From NCBI RefSeq assembly GCF_010111755.1, contig NC_088962.1, positions 806,001 to 870,000 on the forward strand: a stretch of DNA of 64,000 nt. Direction: 5' to 3'. This DNA comes from Nakaseomyces glabratus (lineage: Eukaryota > Ascomycota > Saccharomycetes > Saccharomycetales > Saccharomycetaceae). The translations under genes were made by a program, and so were the position numbers. Position 1 is the first letter of the stretch, and each line of letters begins with the position of its first letter. A model generated the notes under the pieces. That model saw nothing but the letters and a program-made list of their open reading frames with translations. It was not told where the DNA came from and did not search any database. Below are positions 22,148 to 33,700 of the stretch, piece after piece.

Positions 22148-23737
22148 ATGGGAATGGAGGGGGGGAACAGGGCAAGGCTGAGTGAGACGATGGATGGCCA
22201 TACTAAGTCTAAGAGGACGCGGGCTAAGGGGGAGTCACTGGACATACTTAAGAGTTCGTTCCAGTTGAACCCGAACCCTAGCCTGCAAGAGCGAAACAGG
22301 ATCAGTGAGTTGACGGGCATGCCGGAGAAGAATGTGCGGATATGGTTTCAGAACAGGCGTGCGAAGGTCCGGAAGAAAGGGAAGCTGGATGGGGATAAGC
22401 CCAAGTTGCATGATGGCGAAAGTAGGGTGGTCAGCGGTACTGGTGCTGGTGCTGGGACTGCGACAGCAGGCCCCGGTGCAGGTGCTGGTGTGACCAGGAC
22501 ACAAGGCACCGCAACGAGGACGACAGCGACCACAGATGTTACCACGGTGGATACAAGCGGTCCGCCATACTTTGACAAGTTACCCTTGAACATCAACAAC
22601 AACTACTATTTCATAGACGTGTTCTCCATAACCGTGGGGAGCTGGAACAGAATGAAGAGTGGGTCGCTGACCGCGAACAGCTTACCTGTGGTCAAGGATT
22701 TGCCGAACCTTTCGCCTGTGTCCATGAACCAGCTCATGTCCGATGCAACCGACCTAATGGTTGTGATATCCAAAAAGAACTTCGAAATAAACTACTTCTT
22801 TAGCGCCATGGCTAACAACACAAAAATTCTTTTCAGAATCTTTTTTAGAATCAACACTGTGGCGTCGTGCTCTTTGAGTTTTGACAAGACCGATGAAGAG
22901 ATAAACAATAGAACCGACCCGGCTAACAAACAAGCAGAATTGAAACTGAAAGTAAACAAACCTCCAAAATTTGCCGTCTATTTCTTAAACCAACCCGAGA
23001 ACAATAATACCAATCAGTGGTGTCTATGTGAAGATTTCTCTGAGGGTAAGCAGGTCAATGATGCGTTCGTTGGCGGTTCAAACGTCCCACACGTTTTGAA
23101 AGGTCTCGAGAGCTCTTTGAAAATACTCAACTCATTGATACTAGACTACATAAGTACTAACGATACAATTACAAGCGCACCTCTGCCTCCACCACCAACT
23201 AATGTTGGCTCAGATATACTACATCCACAGATGCACCCTGCACCTCACGGGTTGATGGCTTACAATGCAGGTATGTCCGGTCAAATGGCTCCAAGCTCGC
23301 ATACCAGCGAAACTCTACATAGTATTGCTAATGCAGGTGGCAGTATCAGCCCTCCAGGTTTCGGGGGGCCGTATGCTGCATTGCCACATATCCAACCACA
23401 ACCGTCTGTCGATAGCACGTATTTTTTCAATCAATATAATCCACAACCAGTGGCTCATGAACATATAATGAGTGGGCCAGAAACAATATCTACCTATGAT
23501 GGTCACACCATATTGCAACATCCGCCAGCAATGCAAGGCATGATACAGGCTAACCATAATCCTATCATAAATAGTGCATATGCTCACAACCCTATGGACA
23601 ATATGCTTGTCGGTGTGCCATCTGTCAATAACTCAGAAAGCATGCTTACATTTACCAACGAATCTGGCATGACAAACAACATTCCTGAGTTTTTAAGAAA
23701 TCCTTCAGAAGTAAACGAAGACAACCGTTGGATATAA
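22148..23737 (+). CDS. PHO2: Homeodomain transcription factor Pho2 (Bas2/Grf10)
   Basis: This 529-residue homeodomain activator works with partners such as Pho4, Bas1 and Swi5 on phosphate and purine genes. The homeodomain spans about residues 20-79 with WFQNRRAK at 66-73. A Gly/Ala/Thr low-complexity stretch follows (GAGAGTATAG-like), then a conserved central block (NNNYYFIDVFSITVGSWNRMKSG, FSAMANNTKILFRIFF, FSEGKQVNDAFVGG) and a conserved C-terminal tail ending EDNRWI. The poly-Gln N terminus of S. cerevisiae Pho2 (559 aa) is absent, so the homeodomain lies very near the N terminus. In C. glabrata Pho4 is known to depend less on Pho2. Start choice is uncertain: 22148 and 22154 are both in-frame ATGs. 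Confidence 0.94.
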   Translation: MGMEGGNRARLSETMDGHTKSKRTRAKGESLDILKSSFQLNPNPSLQERNRISELTGMPEKNVRIWFQNRRAKVRKKGKLDGDKPKLHDGESRVVSGTGAGAGTATAGPGAGAGVTRTQGTATRTTATTDVTTVDTSGPPYFDKLPLNINNNYYFIDVFSITVGSWNRMKSGSLTANSLPVVKDLPNLSPVSMNQLMSDATDLMVVISKKNFEINYFFSAMANNTKILFRIFFRINTVASCSLSFDKTDEEINNRTDPANKQAELKLKVNKPPKFAVYFLNQPENNNTNQWCLCEDFSEGKQVNDAFVGGSNVPHVLKGLESSLKILNSLILDYISTNDTITSAPLPPPPTNVGSDILHPQMHPAPHGLMAYNAGMSGQMAPSSHTSETLHSIANAGGSISPPGFGGPYAALPHIQPQPSVDSTYFFNQYNPQPVAHEHIMSGPETISTYDGHTILQHPPAMQGMIQANHNPIINSAYAHNPMDNMLVGVPSVNNSESMLTFTNESGMTNNIPEFLRNPSEVNEDNRWI

Positions 23738-24287
23738 GCTACGAATATTCATGTACATTAAAATTTATTTTAACTATTATCCACTGGAAAAACAGACAGA
23801 TATTAGTAAAGAGAGATAACGAGATAAAATACTACTTTTACTTTTACTTTCATGTTCACTGAAAAAATCTTATTATAATAGCGACAAGACAATTCTATTT
23901 TTTTAACATTTTAAAGGGTGGTTTACACCATGAAAATGAACGCCTATATTTACCACTTTAATATCTCACCTTGGGCTCAGTCTTTTACGGTTGTCAGTTG
24001 TAAATTTTGAGGACAATAGCTAGAAAGATTCCATTTATCTTTTTTCATTTTTTTATTGGCATTTGTTTAGGAAGGTTTATTAAGGCGTTAATATTTTATT
24101 TTTGAGAGATTGACGAAATTCTGCATATCTATAACAATTAGTAATTCGCTCCGAGGCCGTCTTAACTGGTAAAGATTTGGTTTGGTTTCATTCTACATGG
24201 ATGTTAATAACTGCACCGGATAAGATTGGATGGGACTATTGTGTATCTTTATTTTATTTTATACTATTATATAAATAACAAACTTTA
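23738..24287. other. PHO2-ECM2 convergent intergenic region (synteny junction)
   Basis: This 550-bp AT-rich region lies between two convergent stops. In S. cerevisiae PHO2 is followed by MSS2 (YDL107W); here the next gene is ECM2 (YBR065C), so a rearrangement or differential gene loss lies here. I see no remnant ORF, tRNA or transposon sequence. Confidence 0.6.
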
Positions 24288-25382
24288 TCAAATTTTAATA
24301 CTTTTTACACGTTTTTTTGATTTTTTAGTTATCTTCTTGGGTTTCTCCTTGGCCTTGCATCTATCATTCTTATCTTTAAAGCCGCCCATCTCCTCAACTA
24401 TAATTTCTCTTAAGGCAAACGCTATTTTCTTACTCTCATTTGGAGTTCTACCAAAAGATTCTACAGAGAATCCTTGCTTCCAAGGGATAATAAAAAGCTG
24501 GAAATGGTCTACTTTAAGAATACCTCTTCTTAAGCCATTACTGCGGTTAATGCGTATCATGTTATCACTATTATTAATAGTCTGCAAGAATTTTTCACTC
24601 AGCTCATTATTGCCGATTCTAAAAGCACCACACATAGCTTTATGATTTATAATTATTGGTATAGATTCCTTCGTCTTCCAGCTATCTGACCCCAGCAATT
24701 CTGTTATTTTATCCGATATTTTCCATTCTGGAACAGAGGAATCGATATTATATATGAAAAATGATTTGAAGCTGTCGTTACCTTTTGGAATTTGTATTGC
24801 ATTGGGAAATGTTTCTTGTAAAGGAAATTTATCCCAGTACGGCTGTATATCCACCGATTTTAAGTGAGGATTGTCACCTAGTTCCTTATTTTGAAGCGCG
24901 GAAATCGGCTCATTTTCATCATTCAGGGGCTTTCCTTCCAACTTCTCTCGTAGATTTAATAATATGTCTTCAATGCTATCTACATTCCTGGTCAGGTCAG
25001 CGCTCCCAAGACTACCTCCCTTCATTGCAATGAACTTCTTCATCATTATGTTTTTAGCTTCCTCAGTAATCGTTTCCTTTCCACTAACTATTGACATGAG
25101 TTTGTCTCTCAGCTGAATAGATATATGCAGCTTCATATCAAGCATACAACATTGGCAGACATTCCTCTGTATTGCACACTTCTTGCAAATAAGAGTTTTT
25201 ATAATATCTGCGGACCTATGAGATTTTTTGAAATGATAGAGTGTATACGGCAAAGTGCAGATTTTGCACGCTGCACCATTCGGTACTTCATTCATCCTGA
25301 TGTTTTCATTAGTATTGCTGGTTCCAAGACATTTTTCACATATTTGAGGAACCTCTTCCGATCCTAGTATGAGCTTATTCAT
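24288..25382 (-). CDS. ECM2: Spliceosome protein Ecm2/Slt11
   Basis: This 364-residue Prp19-complex-associated splicing factor helps U2/U6 helix II formation. The N terminus carries paired cysteines of zinc-binding modules (CEKC, CKIC, CKKC, CQCC in the first about 85 residues), and the middle-to-C-terminal part (about 195-320) has an RRM-like fold with FKSFFIYNID as the first strand. The C terminus is highly basic. Length equals that of S. cerevisiae Ecm2 (364 aa). It is followed on the same strand by an NRG gene, as in YBR065C-YBR066C. Confidence 0.93.
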   Translation of the reverse strand: MNKLILGSEEVPQICEKCLGTSNTNENIRMNEVPNGAACKICTLPYTLYHFKKSHRSADIIKTLICKKCAIQRNVCQCCMLDMKLHISIQLRDKLMSIVSGKETITEEAKNIMMKKFIAMKGGSLGSADLTRNVDSIEDILLNLREKLEGKPLNDENEPISALQNKELGDNPHLKSVDIQPYWDKFPLQETFPNAIQIPKGNDSFKSFFIYNIDSSVPEWKISDKITELLGSDSWKTKESIPIIINHKAMCGAFRIGNNELSEKFLQTINNSDNMIRINRSNGLRRGILKVDHFQLFIIPWKQGFSVESFGRTPNESKKIAFALREIIVEEMGGFKDKNDRCKAKEKPKKITKKSKKRVKSIKI

Positions 25383-25919
25383 TCCCTAATAGATGATAAA
25401 TCACTGAATCTAAAGGCTAGACAATAATTAATTTCGGTAATGACAAATATAACTATTTTCAATACGCACCTATATATTACTAAAGGTTTTATTGACCATG
25501 TATTTGCAATATTGCAACTGTTTTTGACTAGATTTGAAATAGAAACTTGAAAGCTATAATTTCCTTGCGATGAGATGACTGCAAACGAACTGAAAAATTT
25601 CGATTTCAATTCTAAAAAGCGATGAGCTCGCGAGACTATGGAGTCACTGGATGATAGTAGTAATAGCAACACTCAGCTACACTTCAATAAGAATGTACAA
25701 GAATCAAAAGAATTTATCTATAAGAAGTTCTATAAACAAATAGTAGAATCTATCTGAAGCACAAAAAAAAAAAATAAAAAATAAAACGTAACTTATTTAT
25801 AAGAATGTATGATTTAGTTGAATTATAATGTAATCCTGCGAGATATATTTCCGTATCTCGAATGCGTGAAGGTGACTTTCGTTTCCCATTGAAGATTAAA
25901 TACTGCGTACTCAAATGTA
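25383..25919. other. ECM2-NRG intergenic region
   Basis: This 537-bp AT-rich region holds the ECM2 promoter and the NRG 3' end. A 12-base A run followed by T-interrupted A runs (25763-25785) is the only marked feature, and may be a nucleosome-depleting or end-processing element. No gene is visible. Confidence 0.5.
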
Positions 25920-26864
25920 TTATGGAGATTGTGATTGCTCCTTCTTCTTGCTATGAGTTCTATAATGTTGTAGACAATTGTCGTGTCTGCTGAAGCTTTG
26001 GTTACAACCCTCATGAGGGCATACGTGTGATTTTTCACCAGTGTGGATCTTGGCGTGCCTCGAGAGGTGACCCGAGGTAGTAAACCCAGTCAAGCATATC
26101 TGGCATATATGCTTACGCCTTTGTTCTATCTTTTGAGTGTTATCCTTTAACTTGATAACAGATGATCTATTTGAGTAAACTTTGTTGCTCGGTTTGCTGA
26201 TGTGGCCCAGTAGGACTTTCTTGTCCTGTTTGCCATTGACATTCAAGCATCCGTTGAAAGTTTTGAATGGAGAGCGAGACATTGTTCCTGTGCTGTTCTT
26301 TCTCTTGGGCTTCGGCGAGGTTGCTGGCGAAGGTACGCCGTTGACAATAGCTTCAGTAGACATATTATGACTATTCGATGAGTCAAACACTACTTTTATT
26401 GGCGCCTTCTTCATAGAAGAGGCACTCTTCGTACGTCTTTTCACTCGTTTAGGTTTAGGTGACTCTTGAATTTGATCTGCTTCTTCTACCACAATTTTTG
26501 GTGGGACGATGTTATTTGGAGATTCACTGTCTAGTTTAAACTGTTGTGGGGAGAGGGAGGGTGAGGGCAAACTGTTTTGCAACATTGGTGCTACCACTGG
26601 TGAAGAAACCGCTGTACTTGATGCAGAGCTGGAGTTAGAAGTGTGGATCGTGGGCTGCAGGAAGTAGTTACTGTTGTGGAATGCGAACTTGTTTAGAAGC
26701 AGTTTCATGTCATCATCAGTGTTTGACTTGAGATGAGTACCACAAGTAGCCAGGGATGGCAGTAAGATGTTGTTCTGTTCATTAACATTCAGTTGGGAGA
26801 CAACTTTCTGAATGTTCATTGTGGAAGTAGCGCTTGGAGAATACATTGGTGCTGTCAAGTACAT
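25920..26864 (-). CDS. NRG2: C2H2 transcriptional repressor, Nrg1/Nrg2 type
   Basis: This 314-residue protein has two C2H2 fingers at its C terminus (CQICLTGFTTSGHLSRHAKIH and CPHEGCNQSFSRHDNCLQHYRTH, about 254-306), the arrangement and sequence of S. cerevisiae Nrg1/Nrg2, which recruit Tup1-Cyc8 and repress glucose- and pH-regulated genes on CCCT-type sites. The rest is Ser/Asn/Pro-rich and disordered, with basic KPKRVKRRTKS and KPKRKN stretches that may be nuclear signals. Position between ECM2 and TIP1 equals YBR066C (NRG2); NRG1 is its whole-genome-duplication twin, and if this species keeps one copy either name would do. It has 3.2 kb of upstream non-coding DNA. Confidence 0.88.
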   Translation of the reverse strand: MYLTAPMYSPSATSTMNIQKVVSQLNVNEQNNILLPSLATCGTHLKSNTDDDMKLLLNKFAFHNSNYFLQPTIHTSNSSSASSTAVSSPVVAPMLQNSLPSPSLSPQQFKLDSESPNNIVPPKIVVEEADQIQESPKPKRVKRRTKSASSMKKAPIKVVFDSSNSHNMSTEAIVNGVPSPATSPKPKRKNSTGTMSRSPFKTFNGCLNVNGKQDKKVLLGHISKPSNKVYSNRSSVIKLKDNTQKIEQRRKHICQICLTGFTTSGHLSRHAKIHTGEKSHVCPHEGCNQSFSRHDNCLQHYRTHSKKKEQSQSP

Positions 26865-29800
26865 GTTCTGATCTATTGTTGTGAAAATTGTTTTTTGTTT
26901 ATAAGGGTATCTATTTGATTTAATGCAAATGAGGCTTGTGTGTTTGTTTTAAATAAAGTATAGCAGTAACTTTCCTTCCTTCTATTTTGCTGATCTTTGA
27001 TACATGTACATTATGCGTTCTTATATATAGCAGTCTCGAAGGGCTTTATTCGTATTTCTTAATTATGGATTTTGGTTTTGATCCAATTTTATGAACAAAA
27101 CCCGTATAATTGTTGAATCAATATCGCAAGTTCCCCCGAAACCCAGCCCTCGTTTGGTTTATAAGATTAACTTTCTGGAGAGCTTGCACAATATAACTAA
27201 GAATAGAAACGAGCTTCCTTTGATTCAGGACTTTCCTCTACTTAATTTGGTAGTGCTTAGGATCACTTGTTCAGAAGCGAAAATAAAATACTCAAAGAGT
27301 GCTAGGTACGTCATTTAGCAATTGGTGTTAGGAAATGGAGGGGGGGAGGGAGTACATACTGTAGCTACAATGTCTTGTGTCCTGAGTATAGTGTATTGTG
27401 GGGGGGGGGAGAGAAAGCAAGGGTAGTTAACCTCGAAATGTGTCCTGTATGTTCAGTAGCAACGATTGCTAGTTATACGTCAAAAGCATTCGATTAACTA
27501 CAACTGTAAGGGATTACCACTTTGGTGGAGGGGGGGAGCAAGTGGTTGGGGACTTTTCAGTGAACAACAAAATCGAAATCAGCAATTTATCGTTCAAGTG
27601 ATAGCTGGTCTATCCAGTCTAATCCGGCAAGGTTGCTAACGGGTGTTACGAGTGCCACCGTGTGCATGTTATCTGCTTCCAATCCTAAAAGAAAAGCATA
27701 CAGCTACGTGTTGTCTGTGGAAGAGAAGGAAGACGATAGTGCAATTTCCTTGATTTGCTCTTTTGTTTTTCATTTTCTGCAATGATTAGTGCGGGTGTTT
27801 CTGTGTTCGAGGTCGATTACAGTGGACAAGCCGTTTGGCGTTTTCAGTTCTTGTGAGGACGGTATTTGAGACTCAACAAACACATTTAAAATATAAGTGT
27901 GCTCCACCCCGCCCCGGATACGGTGGATGGTGGGGTGGGTACTATAGTGTAACTCCACAGAGGTGTAAACACCCGAGGGCCGCACTGCAGAGTTACATTC
28001 GGCAGCCGAGATGTTTCTTGCAAGACACACACAAGACACAAGACACTACTGCGATTTTCTGGTGAAATGGAATACTCGATCCATTAGAAAATAAATGAAC
28101 AAAAGAAAAAAGAAAATTGATGTAAAAAAAGACTAGTGCGTGCCTTTCTGAGGTGTGGATAGATCTGAGTGTCCCTTGTATCATAATTCAACAATACTCT
28201 AACAAGCCATCTAAACGGGAAAGGGTAATGTTATTGATGTGGTGGGAGCCACGACGTAGGTTGTACAATGTAAATGTTTCTCGTTTCGGTAAACGCGGGC
28301 CCAAGACAAGATTAAAATTCCTTGGAAGCTTACCATCGAAGCTTTGAGAAGCCCCTTCCGTTTTAGATCAGAAACCAGTAACCGAAGAGCGTAGCGATCA
28401 AATGAAGAAAAACCGGAGCTCAGCTAAAATACTACAATTCGATAATACAAGCAGCAATAATACTATTCGAGAGCACTACTATATTTTTAAATAAGAGTAT
28501 AGCGCATATTATTGCTGTCTCATAGTGTAATAGAATGATTTAGAGTATTTCTACCACCGTAAATAGCAAATATAGGCTTCAAGATCATACAACTGTTTCA
28601 CGACAGTTTAGGAATTAGAGGGTTTCCATTCTTGTGTAGGAGGGGGGGTATTTCGCAAGGAAATAAACACCTCACGATATTGCATTGTGTTAACATTTAT
28701 TCTAAGCCACCCCCTTTTACCTTGATGATTGTTTTCCAAGTAAACATGTTATTTCAACAAAAAAAAATATCTCGAGGACAATGTGATTACTGTTCGTAAA
28801 GGCCGTTAAAAGCAGTGGATATTTGAGAGAAATGGTGTTTGGTAAACAAATAAACAAAAGCAGTAAAGCTAATTGATGCTCCCACTAGGGAGACTCTGGC
28901 GTATATCGAATTACATGTGAATCAACGTATAGCTACATATCAAGGGATGAAATCTCGGTGTATTTGACAAATGTTGCCGAATATTACATTGCCCTTAATT
29001 CATGTCACTTCCTCCTTCAAAGAAATCGTTAAAGTGACAAAACCCAAAGGTTGAATGCTAGTGTACGAGTTACAAATGTACGAGACATTTCGAAAGGTAT
29101 CCCCAACCTGAAGAGGGATTCAAACGAGTTTCTCAAAAGGGAAAGGAAGGGTTTTCCTATTTAGAATATACAATGAAGTATACGAATGCTCAATGTTTCT
29201 CTGGCGTCAAGGGATTGAGCTGACTTGATGGATTGAAGGGTGTAAAACATAATATCTGGAATTGAACGAGTATCTTGTTCAATTTTGAGATGCAAATCAT
29301 AAGGCGTTTTACTAATAGTGCCTCCAGAACTTCGTAAAGATCCTGTTCACCCATAGTAGCATCTAATATACGAAGGACCACACTTTACCAAATTTGGTAT
29401 ACGAGTCTCAGTACCAACCCCAGCTAGGTTGCCATGAATGGACCGATGAGAATCTATAACGATATAGGTCTGCCCTCGTGACACTATTGGGGATGGTGAT
29501 TATTATCTGTGATTTTGGGGTTCAATTGAGTCAACTTCACAAACGGACCTCATCTCCAGGCATTAGCTTAAAGCCGAAACTTTTTTCGGAGTGAGCTTTT
29601 ATAGGAATCTTTGTTGTCTATCAATAATAACACATTCAATTAAACAAATATACCTATCTTTCCGGGACTATACTTTTTACATTTTGACAAGTTCAGCTAT
29701 TGCACCAGCTTATATTTAAATGTTGCAAATGTGTTGTCTTAAACTTGCATACAGGCGCACTATACAAGTTATAGCCGTTATTCTGGTAAAAAAAAATGCT

Positions 29801-30062
29801 ATGTCACTCATTATGAGAACCTTTGAAATACGTAACTTAAAATTTCCTTGGTATTAATATTAAAAAAAATTGGTCCGTATGTATAAGAAGTAAGGTAAAA
29901 ACAACTGCACTAATGATGTATGAATATAACTAAAGTGCCTCTATCAAGAGACGAATAAAATAAAAAAAAGGGTAAAATAAAATGGATGAAACAGAATATT
30001 TATTAAATTCATAAAAATGGTATCTTTATCATTTCAAAGGGAGAAAAGAAAACCAATTATAT
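26865..30062. promoter_or_regulatory. 3.2-kb region upstream of NRG, rich in G tracts
   Basis: No convincing gene is found. The stretch holds repeated G tracts: GGAGGGGGGGAGGG (27337-27350), ten G (27400-27409), seven G (27530-27536), seven G (28642-28648), and a G/C-rich inverted repeat CCACCCC/GGGGTGG (27904-27910 and 27932-27938) followed by GGTGTAAACACC (27962-27973). A 75-aa ATG frame at 27091-27318 has no recognisable features. Such sites resemble CCCCT/CCCCNC boxes of stress and glucose regulators (Msn2/4, Mig1, Nrg1 itself), which would allow autoregulation. This is inference. Confidence 0.5.
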
Positions 30063-30749
30063 TCATAGCAACATAGCGGCAGCACCGGCTAGCAAAGCAC
30101 CAGCTAGACCAGCTTCAACCTTAGCGACACCGTTCTTAGACTTAGTAGAAGAGGTCTTGGTACCGTTGGTAGAACCGTTGGTACGGTTACCACCAGCAAC
30201 ACCACCAGTAGCAGAAGCGGATCTGGTAGCAGATCTGCTGCCGGAACGGGTAGAGTTAGCAGAAACAGAGGTTAGGTTAGCGCTGGTAACGACGGCACCG
30301 GTGGCGGAAGCAGAAGCGGAAGAAGTGGAGTTGATAGCGCTGGACAAAGAAGTGACAGCAGCGGAGACGGAGGAAGCGTTAGCGGAAGCTGGGGCAGCGG
30401 CAGCGTCACCAGAACCAGCAGCGGCACTGGAGGCAGATTCTAGAGCTGGCAACAATCTGGAGGAGTACCATGGCAAACCGACAATGGTGGAGGTAATTTC
30501 ATCGAAGTTGACACCGCTCAACAAAGTAGAGAAAGAGTCGTCAGTGTAAGTGGCGACGTTTCTGTACAAAGACAACAAGTTGTCTGGAATTTGGAAACCG
30601 GAGTCTGGGTTGGTTTCTAGAGACAAGTATTGAGCCAAGTTAGAGTTGATGTCGTTGACCAAAACTTGGATTTCGGCAACTTCAACAGCATTTTGAGCGT
30701 TGACTAGAGTAGCAGCAATAGCAGCGATTAGAACAGCGAACTTAGACAT
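30063..30749 (-). CDS. TIP1: Cell-wall mannoprotein of the Tip1/Srp1/Pau family
   Basis: This 228-residue protein is secreted and probably GPI-anchored. Visible: N-terminal signal peptide (about 1-18, ending VNAQN), a PAU/SRP1-TIP1 domain (about 22-105, VLVNDINSNLAQYLSL... GFQIPDNLLSLY...LPWYSSRLLPAL), a Ser/Ala/Thr-rich stalk with O-mannosylation potential (about 105-200), and a hydrophobic C-terminal GPI signal (AGALLAGAAAMLL) after a KSKNG segment where Asn-Gly is a plausible omega site. S. cerevisiae Tip1 (210 aa) is a cold/heat-shock-induced wall protein with esterase activity. Codons are strongly biased, so expression should be high. It lies between NRG and BAP2 as in YBR066C-YBR068C. 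Confidence 0.9.
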   Translation of the reverse strand: MSKFAVLIAAIAATLVNAQNAVEVAEIQVLVNDINSNLAQYLSLETNPDSGFQIPDNLLSLYRNVATYTDDSFSTLLSGVNFDEITSTIVGLPWYSSRLLPALESASSAAAGSGDAAAAPASANASSVSAAVTSLSSAINSTSSASASATGAVVTSANLTSVSANSTRSGSRSATRSASATGGVAGGNRTNGSTNGTKTSSTKSKNGVAKVEAGLAGALLAGAAAMLL

Positions 30750-33700
30750 TATTATTATTATTAGTGTGTGTGTTGTATAAAGTAATAGTACAATAGGCTT
30801 CTTTAGTAATCAAAGGTCTGTGTTATTGATACACTCGGGAACGATGAAATTATAATTGAAGATTGGTCTTGTCTACTTTATATTTGAAAAGGTTTTAACT
30901 GAACAAGGGAAAAGAGCTACAATTAAGAATAAGAAAACTTAGGTCAATTGTTTATATTTATACTTTTTTTTTTTATGGAAGCCATTTTCCCATTAAGACC
31001 CAAGTTCTTTTCTTTTCCGTTCTTTTTCTTGAACATGTTATTCCACAATTGTCAAGACGGTATGTATTTTCGGGACTAGACTCATGTTGTTGTCCAGTTC
31101 CACCACCATTCACTTCATTTCTAGCCCATTTACATTAAAAAAAACACTATTTGTCTTAAAAAATCATTGAACTAAAGAAGTTTAGCTTTTGATATCCATT
31201 GCTACAACCAAGTACTGCCTTTTCTACTTACGAAATATAGTGCGAGTCGCCACTACTCTACTTTTCCTGTTGGTTTCCCGTTTTAGGGAATTAGTGTCCT
31301 CTGCCTCTTCTTCTTGATATTCTTAGCTTATCTCTCTCGCCCCCCTTCCCTCCCTTTTTTACCTCTTTCTAATGAGCCCGATATCCCGATCCGTCACAAA
31401 GCCCAGGAAGACTTAGAGGGGTCATCAAGAAATAGTTCTTGTCAAGATGCTTTTCGAGTGGTGTCTCTGTTCTCTCTAGCAGTATATTCTGTGGCCAATT
31501 ACATGGGGTTATTTCCAGCATTGCAAGCTTCTTCTTTCGGCACATAGAATTATGGCGCAGATACACGTAATAGTACCATCATATCTACCTCCGATGGTTC
31601 TTTTTACTTTTGGTGGAGGGGAGGGGCCATTGCAACCAAGAGGGGACCCCATTTTCTATCTTTAGGCAGCCACCAAATGCATTTCCTCTTAACTGTTCAG
31701 CTTGCTAATTACTGTGCCGACAGCCTGCTCACTCTCTGCGCCTACTTCTTACGCCCACTCTCACTACGCCGACCTTCCTACGCCTACTTGTATGTGGCAG
31801 GTGGGAGTTAATCCAGGTTCGCGCAAAATTTTTGCGGAGGCCTCCTCTTCCCTGGTGTCCCAAATCGGATCATTTTCGACTGTAATAGGATAAATAGCGT
31901 CAAGAAGGGGAGGGGCCCAGCTTACATTATTCAAATAAAACTTCCTAAATGGGAAACTTGGAACGTTGATGATGGAAGTGTACATTAAAGAAAGAAAAGG
32001 GGAGGGGTATGCACTATCTTTCAGGAAAATGGTGTACCCGCTGGAGTCTAGAACTTTCCTCATGTCAATCTGATTTTGTTGTGGCCTCTGTCGCTGCAGT
32101 TCTACTCGAGCCACAACCCCGTGCCGAGGATGTTGCAAAAAAGGGTTGAGTTGCGAAGAAACGCATTGAAACTCTTGCCTAAGCGTGTTTGTCTGAGCAG
32201 AGAAAGTGCCATTATTTTTTTTTCCGCACACTCAGTTTACTCTAAGGATATACTTTTAATCCTAAGTTTTCGCTCTTCCTCTGTTGTACAGCAATCCCAC
32301 AGACTCTGTACAATTTACAACTGACTCTTTCAGATTCCAAATCCTCTACGCGTCAACAGTCTGCTAGGCTCATGGTCTCGCATTACTTTTCTTTTTTGTC
32401 GTTATTCTCCTTCTATCCCCTTGATTTCTTTTCCTGGTGCATCGCATCGGCTTTGATCTCAACGCTTCTTTTACCTACATCATCTACATCAATGGCTGAT
32501 GACAACTGGATGTATCCTAGCCCATTACAAGTTAGACAAAGCTCGTTATCATTTTTTGCGTTGGCTTAAAGGTTTTGTTGGGACAAAGCCACTACTCAAT
32601 GAGCCATGTAGAATTGCAATAGTACGGCATTTTACAGTGGAACTTGTGTATCTGGCAAAAAAAAAGAAATTTGAATGAGTTGTTCCAAACCTTCTTTTTC
32701 TTTTCTTTTTTGAAGGAACAAGCAAAAAAGACTTTCTGTACGTGCCAATCTGTGCTGTCTCCGTGACCTATCTTGATGGCAGAGATGTCCGGACGCCAAA
32801 CCAGTCCTACAGTCTTTTCCTCGAGGACAACTGCATGGCTTTCTAAGATCATGGAAGAAAGAAGAGAACCTAAACAACACCCTGTACAGATGAGGTGAAA
32901 GCTGAAATTTTGGTTGTTGTTTTTGACAGTGATAGATGCAGACTTCCAGAGATCGCCACCGTTTCCTCCCGCGCTATTTTTGTAGTCATTGTTACTTCTT
33001 GACATTTCCTCAACAATAAGATTTCTGAAACGTTGGTTGCCACAACATTCTACGGTGTAAACTCTGTTGGCGTTTGTACCGATTCACAATTGGTTCAACA
33101 AAAAAAGTTCGACATTTGGATTATCACAGAAAGGAGCGCAGAACTGTGCTGGGACTGATCTTCACTAAAGCTTAGAATATTCCCTGCCGTAGATCCTTAC
33201 GTAGAATCCTAGCAATGAGAAGAACAAGAGGCCTACTAACGCGAAAGCTTAATGGTGAAGGGAGCAGATAAGGGTAAGATGGAACTCTAGTACAGAACCG
33301 ACCCAGTTTAATGTACCAGTAGAGTTTCAAGAAGGTGTGAGATGCTCAGAGAGAGGAGCGGGGAGAAATGGGAAGGGATAAGACAATGGACAAATGTACG
33401 GTCTGGAAAGCTACGGAAAGAGCGTGCAATCCTGAATGATATTAACAGCAATAGAACAGCAACAGAACAGCAAAAAGCATGGAATAGCAGGGAGGGCATA
33501 TTTTTCGTGCCCCCCCCTCCGTCCTTTGCTAACTAAGGTATGACTTGTCATTGGATAGTGCGATTGAGTGTCAAATCTTACAAAGTAGCATTTTCAGAAA
33601 TTCAAGAACATGAAAATATCCCATCATTGTGAGGATATTACAAGAAATTAAAGTCATGAATTTTACGCGTTACGTCCTTCTTGGTAAGAGTTCCATTGAC

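Noticed and set aside
27091..27318. 75-aa ATG frame upstream of NRG
   Set aside because: Composition is plausible, but there is no domain, known homologue or supporting context.
28711..28720. CCTTTTACC string as in U5 snRNA loop 1
   Set aside because: The flanks cannot form the U5 stem; short chance match.
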